Assembly (NCBI GenBank): GCA_947629745.1
Contig: CANREZ010000009.1
Location: 1 to 42,686 of the forward strand
Direction: 5' to 3'
Origin: an uncultured Clostridia bacterium
Lineage (GTDB): Bacteria; Bacillota; Clostridia; Christensenellales; UBA1242
DNA length: 42,686 nucleotides
Part shown: positions 25,540 through 32,730 of the stretch, one piece after another
Numbering within the stretch: position 1 is the stretch's first letter
Layout: each line of letters starts with the position of its first letter
The notes under the pieces: generated by a model
What the model was told of the DNA's origin: nothing
Database searches by the model: none
The model's input: only the letters and a program-made list of their open reading frames with translations
Program-made: the position numbers and the translations under genes

Positions 25540-25545
25540 TACAAT

Positions 25546-25564
25546 TCCGACCAATTTAGTCGGA
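25546..25564. promoter_or_regulatory. Candidate IscR operator
   Basis: Inverted repeat TCCGAC-N7-GTCGGA, perfect in both 6-base arms, ending seven bases upstream of the iscR -35. It is a GC-rich island in otherwise very AT-rich DNA. Position and symmetry suit an Rrf2-family dimer. Confidence 0.5.
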
Positions 25565-25703
25565 TTTGTGAAAATTTTACAAAAATATCTCTTCCATATT
25601 TTATAATTTTGCCTAACATTAACAATAAATTTTCCTATAAAATTAGCAACATAAACACTCCGTATTTTGGAAATTCTCCCAAATAATTAGTGCTATGCAA
25701 AAT

Positions 25704-25732
25704 AAAAAATGACCCAATTTTTGGCCATTTTT
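25704..25732. terminator. Terminator-like hairpin downstream of trxA
   Basis: AAAAATGACC (25705-25714) pairs with GGCCATTTTT (25723-25732) with one A-C mismatch and an eight-base loop. On the minus strand six T follow. It lies about 205 bases after the trxA stop and probably ends the comM-to-trxA unit or a small RNA. Confidence 0.5.
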
Positions 25733-25843
25733 ATAAGTTACTATGATTTCCATCTAAATATTATGTTTAGATTCTCTAATGCAAATATTTTCTATTTTTA
25801 GATAGATATTTGATATATTATTTTTTAATGAAAAAAGTTTTTA

Positions 25844-25919
25844 GCTATACTACTCTATTTTGCTGTATATAAAGAGTATTGTAGTTTTGTGTAAATCTGT
25901 ACTCTACACAAGTTATAGC
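25844..25919 (-). ncRNA. Possible three-way-junction RNA element in the trxA 3' region
   Basis: Three perfect 6-bp helices nest in 76 bases: P1 GCTATA/TATAGC (25914-25919 with 25844-25849), P2 TGTGTA/TACACA (25905-25910 with 25888-25893) and P3 TACTCT/AGAGTA (25873-25878 with 25851-25856). Junction strands are three, nine and one bases. It begins 18 bases after the trxA stop. It is not a tRNA: no T-loop GTTC and stems of six. The strand is assumed from trxA. AT-rich sequence makes chance pairing possible. Confidence 0.25.
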
Positions 25920-25937
25920 CTCTATGTATGCAAGGAG

Positions 25938-26255
25938 TTATTTGTACTGCTCTACAATTTCTAGCAAATCCTCTTTTGACCTAAAACCTACTATCTTTTC
26001 CATCTCGATGCCGTCTTTAAATAGTATCATAGTGGGCACGGACATAATAGCAAATTCCTTGGATAAGTCCTCGTTTTCGTCGATATCCACCTTGTATATC
26101 TCAAAGTCTTTGCTAGATTTCTTAATATCTTCTAGCACTTTTCCCATCATTTTGCATGGCATGCACCATGTAGCGAAAAAGTCCACTAGCACAAGTCCTG
26201 TGCTACTGACCACTTTCTCTTCAAAATTACTCGAATTAATATGCTCTATATTCAT
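25938..26255 (-). CDS. trxA: Thioredoxin with a WCMPC active site
   Basis: 105-residue cytoplasmic thioredoxin fold. VDFFATWCMPCKMMGKVL carries the redox pair C31 and C34 (WCMPC), and the cis-proline loop reads MSVPTMILFKDG. Classical thioredoxin has WCGPC; Met in place of Gly is unusual and may alter redox potential or partners. It begins 15 bases after tcdA with GGAGAA as ribosome binding site. No thioredoxin reductase gene is nearby. Confidence 0.92.
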   Translation of the reverse strand: MNIEHINSSNFEEKVVSSTGLVLVDFFATWCMPCKMMGKVLEDIKKSSKDFEIYKVDIDENEDLSKEFAIMSVPTMILFKDGIEMEKIVGFRSKEDLLEIVEQYK

Positions 26256-26270
26256 ATGTTTCTCCTAAAA

Positions 26271-26963
26271 TTATTTTTTCCTAAAAACATTTAATAATTC
26301 ATTTATCACATATCCTGCAAGCACACTTCCGCACGCCATTGGGTGATAACAGATGCTGCCAATAGTGTTTGTGGCCTTAGCCATTGCTGGAGTAGTCGCA
26401 CATACCACATTGCACTCCTCTACACCTGCTCGCCTTAGCTCGTGTCTAATCTTGCGTGCTAATGGGTCGTATGAGGTATCAAATATATCCATCACGACGT
26501 ATTGTGGCACGCCATATCTATTCCCTGCTCCCATACTGGAAATTACTGGAATATTGTGGGCCTTGCAGTACTTAATTATTCCAATTTTGCCCGGCACATC
26601 GTCTATCGCATCTATGCAGTAATCATATTCTCTATCAAAGAATTTTTCACTATCAGCTGGTGTATATTTTTTGCAAATAGCGCACACAGAAATGCTCTCA
26701 TTGATAGTTGCAATACGCTTTGCCATCACATCTACTTTTGCTTGTCCAATGGTGTCAGCTGTGGCTATTATCTGGCGATTTATATTGCTAACGCTCACTA
26801 CGTCATTGTCCACCAGTGTGATATGCCCTACTCCACATCTAGCAAGTATTTCGGCTACATATCCACCAACTCCACCTACTCCAAAGAGTATTACGCTTGC
26901 GCCCATCAGCTTATCTATATCGTCCCCTACAAGGATCCTACATCGGGATAAAATGTCTTCCAT
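26271..26963 (-). CDS. tcdA: tRNA threonylcarbamoyladenosine dehydratase (YgdL/YrvM-like)
   Basis: E1-like ATP-dependent enzyme, 230 residues, that cyclises t6A37 to ct6A in tRNA. It starts DILSRCRILVGDDIDKL, followed by the nucleotide-binding GVGGVGGYVAEILARCGVG and the NINRQ motif. YDYCIDAIDDVPGK and the C-terminal SICYHPMACGSVLAGYVI fit TcdA. In B. subtilis the homologue yrvM also follows hisS-aspS, which supports this over other ThiF-type enzymes such as MoeB. It starts nine bases after aspS with GGGGAAG. Confidence 0.9.
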   Translation of the reverse strand: MEDILSRCRILVGDDIDKLMGASVILFGVGGVGGYVAEILARCGVGHITLVDNDVVSVSNINRQIIATADTIGQAKVDVMAKRIATINESISVCAICKKYTPADSEKFFDREYDYCIDAIDDVPGKIGIIKYCKAHNIPVISSMGAGNRYGVPQYVVMDIFDTSYDPLARKIRHELRRAGVEECNVVCATTPAMAKATNTIGSICYHPMACGSVLAGYVINELLNVFRKK

Positions 26964-26971
26964 ATCTTCCC

Positions 26972-28261
26972 CTATGGATTTAGTCTATTTGGTCCACGGA
27001 ATAGGAATGTAGCATCTTTGATAGAACTTAGTCCCAATAATTTTGCTGTGAACCTAGCAAGGCCAATTGCATATCCGCCGTGTGGTGGACATCCGTATCT
27101 GAAAAATTCGATATAACTATCCATATGCGCTGGGTCTATGCCTTTCTCGGATATTTGCTTGCTAAGCACATCTGGTCTATGTTCACGTTGCGCACCGCTA
27201 GTGATCTCTTGGTCTTTCCATAGCAAGTCATAACTCTTGCTGTATGCTGGATTATCCTCGTGCTTCATAGTGTAGAATGCACGTGACTCGGTAGGATAAT
27301 CGGTGATGAATACAAATTCGCACCCGTACTTTTCCATCACATATTTGCATATGAGACGCTCCGACTCAGTATCCATATCCATTTTCTTCTCTAGTCCAAA
27401 ATTGTCATGAAGGATATTTTGCACTTCGTCGAATGTCAGTCTAGGGAAAGCCATACTAGGCACTACTACGTCTACACCAAATGTTTCCTTGATAGCTTGT
27501 CCATATTTCTTACTCACGCGCTCTAGCGTGTATTTGATGATATCTTCTTCCATATCCATCACATCGTGGTGACTATCAATATAACTCATCTCAATATCAA
27601 AGGACATAAATTCGGTAGCGTGTCTCGATGTGAACGACTGCTCTGCCCTATAGCATGGGCCTATCTCAAATACTTTCTCAAATCCTGCAGCCATAGCCAT
27701 CTGCTTGTACAATTGTGGTGACTGAGTCAAAAATGCCGGACTGCCAAAGTAATCTGTCTTGAATACTTCGGCTCCACCCTCGGTGGATTGTGCACTAATC
27801 TTTGGCGTATGTATCTCGATGAATCCATGAGATGTGGTATATTCCCTCATGGCCATTTCCATATCGGTCATTATCTCAAAAATTAGCCTATTCTTGTCAT
27901 CCCTTAGGTCTATCCAGCGATAGTCCATCTTTAGATCCGGACTTGCGTCCTTGGTAATAGGGAGCGCATTTGACACACTTAGTACTGTAATATCTGTAGG
28001 TATTAGCTCCTTGCCACCCATCTTGACATACTCGGAATTATGAGCAACACCCTCGACAGATATCACGCTATTTACTATCACACCGGCTAATTTCTCTACA
28101 ATGTGAGGTAATTTCTCTTTCTCGATAGTGACTTGGATTTTGCCAGTCTTATCTTTGATAACTAAGAATATCATACTCTTCTTATCACGGAGATTTTCTA
28201 TCCAGCCACTGATCTTTACTGGTACTTCACATTCGATATCATTTATCATCGTTCTTTTCAT
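26972..28261 (-). CDS. aspS: Aspartyl-tRNA synthetase, archaeal-like short type
   Basis: Class IIb synthetase, 429 residues. An N-terminal OB anticodon-binding domain (about 1-105; KISGWIENLRDKKSMIFLVI in part) is followed directly by the catalytic core with PKISAQSTEGGAEVFKTDYF, FLTQSPQLYKQMAM and C-terminal YAIGLARFTAKLLG then LFRGPNRL. Typical bacterial AspRS is about 590 residues with a GAD insertion domain, absent here. The layout is that of archaeal AspRS, also present in some Clostridia. Many such enzymes are non-discriminating and charge tRNA-Asn with Asp as well; I cannot decide that from the sequence. The start overlaps the hisS stop as TAATG. Confidence 0.92.
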   Translation of the reverse strand: MKRTMINDIECEVPVKISGWIENLRDKKSMIFLVIKDKTGKIQVTIEKEKLPHIVEKLAGVIVNSVISVEGVAHNSEYVKMGGKELIPTDITVLSVSNALPITKDASPDLKMDYRWIDLRDDKNRLIFEIMTDMEMAMREYTTSHGFIEIHTPKISAQSTEGGAEVFKTDYFGSPAFLTQSPQLYKQMAMAAGFEKVFEIGPCYRAEQSFTSRHATEFMSFDIEMSYIDSHHDVMDMEEDIIKYTLERVSKKYGQAIKETFGVDVVVPSMAFPRLTFDEVQNILHDNFGLEKKMDMDTESERLICKYVMEKYGCEFVFITDYPTESRAFYTMKHEDNPAYSKSYDLLWKDQEITSGAQREHRPDVLSKQISEKGIDPAHMDSYIEFFRYGCPPHGGYAIGLARFTAKLLGLSSIKDATFLFRGPNRLNP

Positions 28262-29493
28262 TAGATTTTTAACTCCTCGATCTTACATTTCGTGCTCTTG
28301 CCACTTGACATATCCTTTAGCGAGAGCAATCCACTATTTAGTTCATCCTCGCCATAAGTGATGACATACTTTGCCCCAATCTTGTCGGCGTATTTGAATT
28401 GCGATTTTAGTGACCTTGATAGGATATCATAGTCTACGCTATAGCCCCTCTCTCTTAGGTTCCTCACTAAATCTAGAGTATTTGCAGCGTCAACCATACT
28501 TGCCACATAGATATCTACCTTTTCGTTATCCTCGATAGTGATATTCTTCTGTGCCAAATATCCAAGTAGTCTCTCAATACCTATTCCAAAGCCAATGACT
28601 GGGCAATCCTTGCCACCGAGCTCTCCAACTAAATTATTATATCTGCCACCAGCTCCTAGTGCATTCTGGCCTAGTGTGACATCTTCGTCTACGAATTCAA
28701 AGACTAAGTTTGTGTAATAGTCAATGCCACGCACGAGCCTTGAAGATAACTTGTACTTTACCCCAGATTTGTCAAGGAGCGCTAATGTCTCATCCAGTTT
28801 TGCCTTACATTCATCGCATAGATAATCTGTAATCACTGGAGCATTCTTCGTTATCTCCTTGCAGATATCTACCTTGCAATCAAGTATCCTTAGCACATTA
28901 GTCTCATATCTACGTTTGCAGTCCTCACACATCTCCCCTATATGAGATTTGTAATACTCGCGTAGTGCATCTATATATGCTGGTCTACAATTCTTACATC
29001 CTAGACTATTTAATAACACAGTAGGTGTCACGCCAAAGTTACTATAAAAGTCCATGGCAATACTCAGTGCCTCTACATCCGACACTGCGGTGTTTGCCCC
29101 ATATATCTCTACGCCAAATTGGTGATGCTCACGGAGTCTGCCTGCTTGTGGTCTCTCATATCTAAAGCATGGAGTAATGTAGTACATCTTCAGTGGCAAT
29201 GCATCTGCATATAGACTATTCTCTATCACGGCACGTGCCACTCCGGCTGTCCCCTCAGGTTTTAGTGTAATAGATCTATCGGATCTATCCTTGAAGGTAT
29301 ACATCTCCTTGCTTACTATATCACTGCCCTCACCTACACCTCTAATGAACAACTCGGTATGCTCGAATGTAGGTGTCATAATCTCTTTTAGATTGTATTT
29401 CCTAGCTAGTTTTCGTGCCACGTCGTATACCTTGTGCCACTTGTAACTATCCTTTGGCAGTATGTCCTTAGTTCCCTTTGGAATGTTTATCAT
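28261..29493 (-). CDS. hisS: Histidyl-tRNA synthetase
   Basis: Class II synthetase, 410 residues. It begins MINIPKGTKDILPKDSYKW, has motif 2 RYERPQAGRLREHHQFG, the His-binding LVRGIDYYTNLVFEF and motif 3 around GFGIGIERLLGYL, then a C-terminal anticodon domain. A cysteine-rich insert (CKNC, CEDC, CDEC pairs, about 170-240) looks like the zinc-binding insert seen in some bacterial HisRS. It starts eight bases after hslU with GGGGAT and is coupled to aspS. Confidence 0.96.
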   Translation of the reverse strand: MINIPKGTKDILPKDSYKWHKVYDVARKLARKYNLKEIMTPTFEHTELFIRGVGEGSDIVSKEMYTFKDRSDRSITLKPEGTAGVARAVIENSLYADALPLKMYYITPCFRYERPQAGRLREHHQFGVEIYGANTAVSDVEALSIAMDFYSNFGVTPTVLLNSLGCKNCRPAYIDALREYYKSHIGEMCEDCKRRYETNVLRILDCKVDICKEITKNAPVITDYLCDECKAKLDETLALLDKSGVKYKLSSRLVRGIDYYTNLVFEFVDEDVTLGQNALGAGGRYNNLVGELGGKDCPVIGFGIGIERLLGYLAQKNITIEDNEKVDIYVASMVDAANTLDLVRNLRERGYSVDYDILSRSLKSQFKYADKIGAKYVITYGEDELNSGLLSLKDMSSGKSTKCKIEELKI

Positions 29494-29501
29494 AATATCC
29501 C

Positions 29502-30839
29502 CTAAATAATATATTTCTTATAATCATTCTTGCTGATCTTATCTGCAAATATTTTCTCTACATATGGCTTGTCTATCACGATATCTATATCCGGATTATC
29601 GTTGCCGGCATTGTATGAGATATCTTCTAGCAATATCTCTATCACACTATGGAGACGCCTTGCTCCTATATTCTCACCGCTCTCATTCTCCATCTCAGCA
29701 ATATTAGCTAGCATCCTTAGTGCCTCATCGGTATATGTCAGATGAATCTTGTCCACCTCAAGTAATTTTGCATATTGCATAGGTAGCGCGTTCTTTGTCT
29801 CAGTGAGTATCCTATAATAGTCGTCACTAGTTAGGCTATTTAGTTCCACTCGGATTGGGAAGCGACCTTGCAATTCTGGTATCATATCTTCCACTGGATG
29901 CAAATGGAATGCTCCTGCTGCGATAAATAGTATGTGGTCAGTCTTCACATTGCCATATTTGGTCTTCACTGTGCTGCCTTCGACGATTGGCAGGATATCT
30001 CTCTGCACGCCCTCACGGCTCACATCAGGCCCTCTGCCACCTTCACCGCCGGATATAATCTTGTCTATCTCATCGATGAATATGATGCCATCTTGCTCTA
30101 CACGGCGTATGATTTCATCATTTAGTCTATCGCGGTCGATGAGTTTGTTGCTCTCCTCATCGCGAAGCATTACTCTTGCCTTCTCTACCGTAGTCTTCTT
30201 AGTACTCTTGTGACCGTCAAATAACTGGCCTAGACCTGCGAATGCTTCCATTCCCATATCTCCACCATCTGGCATATTGCCTAGTGGAATTGCGCCTATT
30301 ACTTGGCCCATAGGATTTGACTTGATCCTAATCTCCACTTCTTCGTTATCTATTTTGCCAGACATGATATCTGTCCGTATCATATCCTTTAGCTCATCAA
30401 GGAGCATGGATGGTTCTTTTTCCTTGTATTTTGGTAGCAATACATCAACTAATTTGTCTACTGCAATTTTGTCAGCCTTGTCATACACTGACTTATTGAA
30501 TTCGTCTGTCACTAACCTAGAACAAGCATCGGCAAGGTCACGCACCATGCTCTCACAATCTCGGCCTACGTATCCCACCTCAGTAAACTTGGTAGCCTCG
30601 ACTTTCACAAAAGGTGCACCGACTAACCTGGCAAGACGTCTTGCAATCTCAGTCTTTCCAACACCTGTTGGACCTTTCATGATAATATTCTTTGGAGTTA
30701 TCTCTTCCTTTAATTCGTCAGATAATTGTTCTCTGCGATACCTATTCCTAAGTGCTATTGCTACAGCTTTCTTAGCGTCTTGTTGACCGATGATATATTT
30801 ATCTAGTTCGGTCACAATATGCTTTGGAGAATAATTCAT
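29502..30839 (-). CDS. hslU: HslU (ClpY) ATPase subunit of HslVU protease
   Basis: AAA+ unfoldase that feeds proteins to HslV. 445 residues from the ATG at 30839, chosen because GGAGGAA precedes it and it overlaps the hslV stop as TAATG. It starts SPKHIVTELDKYIIGQQDAK; Walker A is GPTGVGKT (about 56-63) and Walker B IIFIDEIDK; the I domain lies between. Sensor 2 reads GARRLH, and the C-terminal tail ending NDYKKYII is the peptide that docks in HslV. Confidence 0.97.
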   Translation of the reverse strand: MNYSPKHIVTELDKYIIGQQDAKKAVAIALRNRYRREQLSDELKEEITPKNIIMKGPTGVGKTEIARRLARLVGAPFVKVEATKFTEVGYVGRDCESMVRDLADACSRLVTDEFNKSVYDKADKIAVDKLVDVLLPKYKEKEPSMLLDELKDMIRTDIMSGKIDNEEVEIRIKSNPMGQVIGAIPLGNMPDGGDMGMEAFAGLGQLFDGHKSTKKTTVEKARVMLRDEESNKLIDRDRLNDEIIRRVEQDGIIFIDEIDKIISGGEGGRGPDVSREGVQRDILPIVEGSTVKTKYGNVKTDHILFIAAGAFHLHPVEDMIPELQGRFPIRVELNSLTSDDYYRILTETKNALPMQYAKLLEVDKIHLTYTDEALRMLANIAEMENESGENIGARRLHSVIEILLEDISYNAGNDNPDIDIVIDKPYVEKIFADKISKNDYKKYII

Positions 30840-31369
30840 TATAGTTCCTCCACAATGTAATTTGAATTGGTGTATATGCACATCTCACTTGCTATCTCCA
30901 TAGCCTTGTGGCAAATGGTGGCAGCATCCATATCGGTGTTCCTAAGCAGTGCATTGGCTGCAGCGAGTGCATAGTTCCCACCACTGCCTGTAGCACACAC
31001 GTTGTCAAACTCGGTGATATCTCCCACACCAGATAATTGTAGTAGATGATCCTTGTCGGCTGCAATGATGACAGCCTCTAGTTGTCTATGATATTTATCT
31101 TCGCGGAAGTTATTCACTAGCTCCACTGCACTACGAAGTAGGTTGCCACCGTGTTTCTCTAGTATCTTCTCTAGTCTATCGCATAGAGTGATGCTATCCG
31201 AAGCTCCGCCTGCGAATCCCACTATCACCTTGCCGTCATATATGCGCCTTACCTTCCTAGCATTGCCTTTTATCACCGACTCACCCATAGTTACTTGGCC
31301 ATCACCGATGATAACAGTCTTGCCACCGCGCTTGACTGCAAGTATTGTAGTTGCTCTCAATTGTTCCAT
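30839..31369 (-). CDS. hslV: HslV (ClpQ) peptidase subunit
   Basis: Proteasome-like threonine peptidase, 176 residues. RATTILAVKRGGKTVIIGDGQ is the N-terminal active region and FAGGASDS follows the first helix. The catalytic threonine (T7 of TT) is not next to the initiator Met: six residues MEQLRA precede it, so either processing or an unusual N-terminus must be assumed, as with CodW of B. subtilis, which has a similar short extension. Ribosome binding site AAGGAG. Usual neighbour xerC is missing, and codY is not after hslU. Confidence 0.95.
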   Translation of the reverse strand: MEQLRATTILAVKRGGKTVIIGDGQVTMGESVIKGNARKVRRIYDGKVIVGFAGGASDSITLCDRLEKILEKHGGNLLRSAVELVNNFREDKYHRQLEAVIIAADKDHLLQLSGVGDITEFDNVCATGSGGNYALAAANALLRNTDMDAATICHKAMEIASEMCIYTNSNYIVEEL

Positions 31370-31401
31370 AATTGCTCCTTGAAGTTAAAATAATTTTTGT
31401 C

Positions 31402-32730
31402 TCACTTAAAGTTTATTATATCATAATATTTTTCTTTTGATAATAGTTTTAGCGTATTTATTGCACGCTCGGCTAGCATTTTGTTCTTTTCTTTCTTGTC
31501 CCTTGGTGTATTCTCCATGCTCGGCACTATCCCCCAATTGCTATTCATTGGCTGGAAATTCTCCGCCTCAGCGCTAGAGATGAAATGTGCAAGTGCGCCT
31601 ATCATAGTGACATCGCTTAGATCCACCATAGGCAGACCTCTAGTATATGCCACAATATTTAATGCGGCAAGTAATCCACTCGAGATACTCTCAACATATC
31701 CCTCAACGCCAGATAATTGTCCTGCGATAAACAAATTAGGATAATCCCTACACTGATAGTATTCGTTAATAACCTTTGGCGCATTGATATAATTATTCTT
31801 GTGCATAACGCCGTACCTTAGGAATTCTGCATTCTTTAGTGCGGGAATCATGGAGAAAACTCTCTTCTGCTCAGGGAAAGTGAGATTGGTCTGGAATCCC
31901 ACGATATTGTATAAATTGTTTGTATTGCTCTCCTTCCTCAGTTGCACTACGGCGTAATACTTCTGCCCAGTCACAGGATGCCAGATACCCTTTGGCTTCA
32001 TAGGTCCATATCTTAAGCTATCCACACCGCGCTTTGCAAGAGTCTCCACTGGCATACATCCCTCGAATACTTCTCCCTCAAAATCATGGAGCTTTACAGT
32101 CTTGGCATGAATTAGCGCATCGTAGAATGCTAGATACTCATCGCGCTCCAGTGGACAATTGATATAATCTCCTGTCCCCTTGCCATATCTATCAGCTACA
32201 AAGCATTTGCCCTGATCTAGGCTATCTGCATCAATTATTGGGGCTACTGCATCAAAAAAGTACAATGTGCCACTGCTAAATAATTTCTCTATACTTTTGC
32301 ACAAACTAGCACTTGTCAATGGCCCAGTGGCGATAATTGTAGGAATGCTCGGGTCAATCTCGGTGAATTCCTCTTTGTGAATAGTAAGATTAGGAAATTC
32401 TAGTAATCTTGCTGTCACCGTGCTTGCAAATATATCTCTATCCACCGCAAGTGCGCCACCTGATGGCACACGACACTCATCTGCCACCTTGATGAGCAAA
32501 CTATCTAGCATTCGCAATTCTTCCTTTAATAGTCCACAAGCGTTGGTTATCTCATTGCTCTTTAGCGAATTGCTACACACGAGTTCAGCAAAGTCATCCC
32601 GTACTTGGACAGGATTCTTTAATCTATTCTTGCACTCATATAGATCTACGTGATAACCCCTCTTTAAAAGTTGATAGCAGGCCTCACTCCCCGCAAGACC
32701 TGCTCCAATCACTCTAATTGTTTGACTCAT
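31402..32730 (-). CDS. trmFO: Folate-dependent tRNA (m5U54) methyltransferase TrmFO
   Basis: FAD- and methylenetetrahydrofolate-dependent enzyme that makes m5U54 in tRNA. 442 residues from the ATG at 32730. The dinucleotide fold IRVIGAGLAGSEACYQLL is at the start, with YECKNRLKNPVQ and the family stretch LVCSNSLKSNEITNACGLL (in part), and later QLSGVEGYVESISSGLLAALN. The ATG overlaps the topA end by 17 bases; a longer in-frame start inside topA is rejected. Order dprA-topA-trmFO-hslVU is classical. Confidence 0.95.
   Translation of the reverse strand: MSQTIRVIGAGLAGSEACYQLLKRGYHVDLYECKNRLKNPVQVRDDFAELVCSNSLKSNEITNACGLLKEELRMLDSLLIKVADECRVPSGGALAVDRDIFASTVTARLLEFPNLTIHKEEFTEIDPSIPTIIATGPLTSASLCKSIEKLFSSGTLYFFDAVAPIIDADSLDQGKCFVADRYGKGTGDYINCPLERDEYLAFYDALIHAKTVKLHDFEGEVFEGCMPVETLAKRGVDSLRYGPMKPKGIWHPVTGQKYYAVVQLRKESNTNNLYNIVGFQTNLTFPEQKRVFSMIPALKNAEFLRYGVMHKNNYINAPKVINEYYQCRDYPNLFIAGQLSGVEGYVESISSGLLAALNIVAYTRGLPMVDLSDVTMIGALAHFISSAEAENFQPMNSNWGIVPSMENTPRDKKEKNKMLAERAINTLKLLSKEKYYDIINFK

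Larger units (their letters stand above)
25565..25937. other. AT-rich intergenic region without a convincing gene
   Basis: The longest gene-free stretch of the window together with the iscR control region. Both strands lack an open frame with a ribosome binding site; the longest minus-strand frame, about 36 codons from roughly 25752, has none. It contains a terminator-like hairpin at 25704-25732 and a compact set of pairings at 25844-25919 listed separately. I found no promoter for a separate transcript that I would defend. Confidence 0.6.

Noticed and set aside
25640-25752. Minus-strand frame of about 36 codons in the trxA-iscR gap
   Set aside because: No ribosome binding site, ordinary composition for AT-rich noncoding DNA, and it crosses the terminator-like hairpin at 25704-25732.
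25873-25910. Direct repeats of ACTCT/AGAGT as a regulatory array
   Set aside because: The copies are explained by the helices of the possible RNA element and are too few and too short.
25844-25919. tRNA gene
   Set aside because: The multi-helix fold is tRNA-sized, but there is no T-loop motif, no seven-base acceptor stem and no proper anticodon arm.
28261-29493. T-box leaders for hisS, aspS or proS
   Set aside because: The gaps before these genes are zero to eight bases or overlaps, leaving no space for a T-box.
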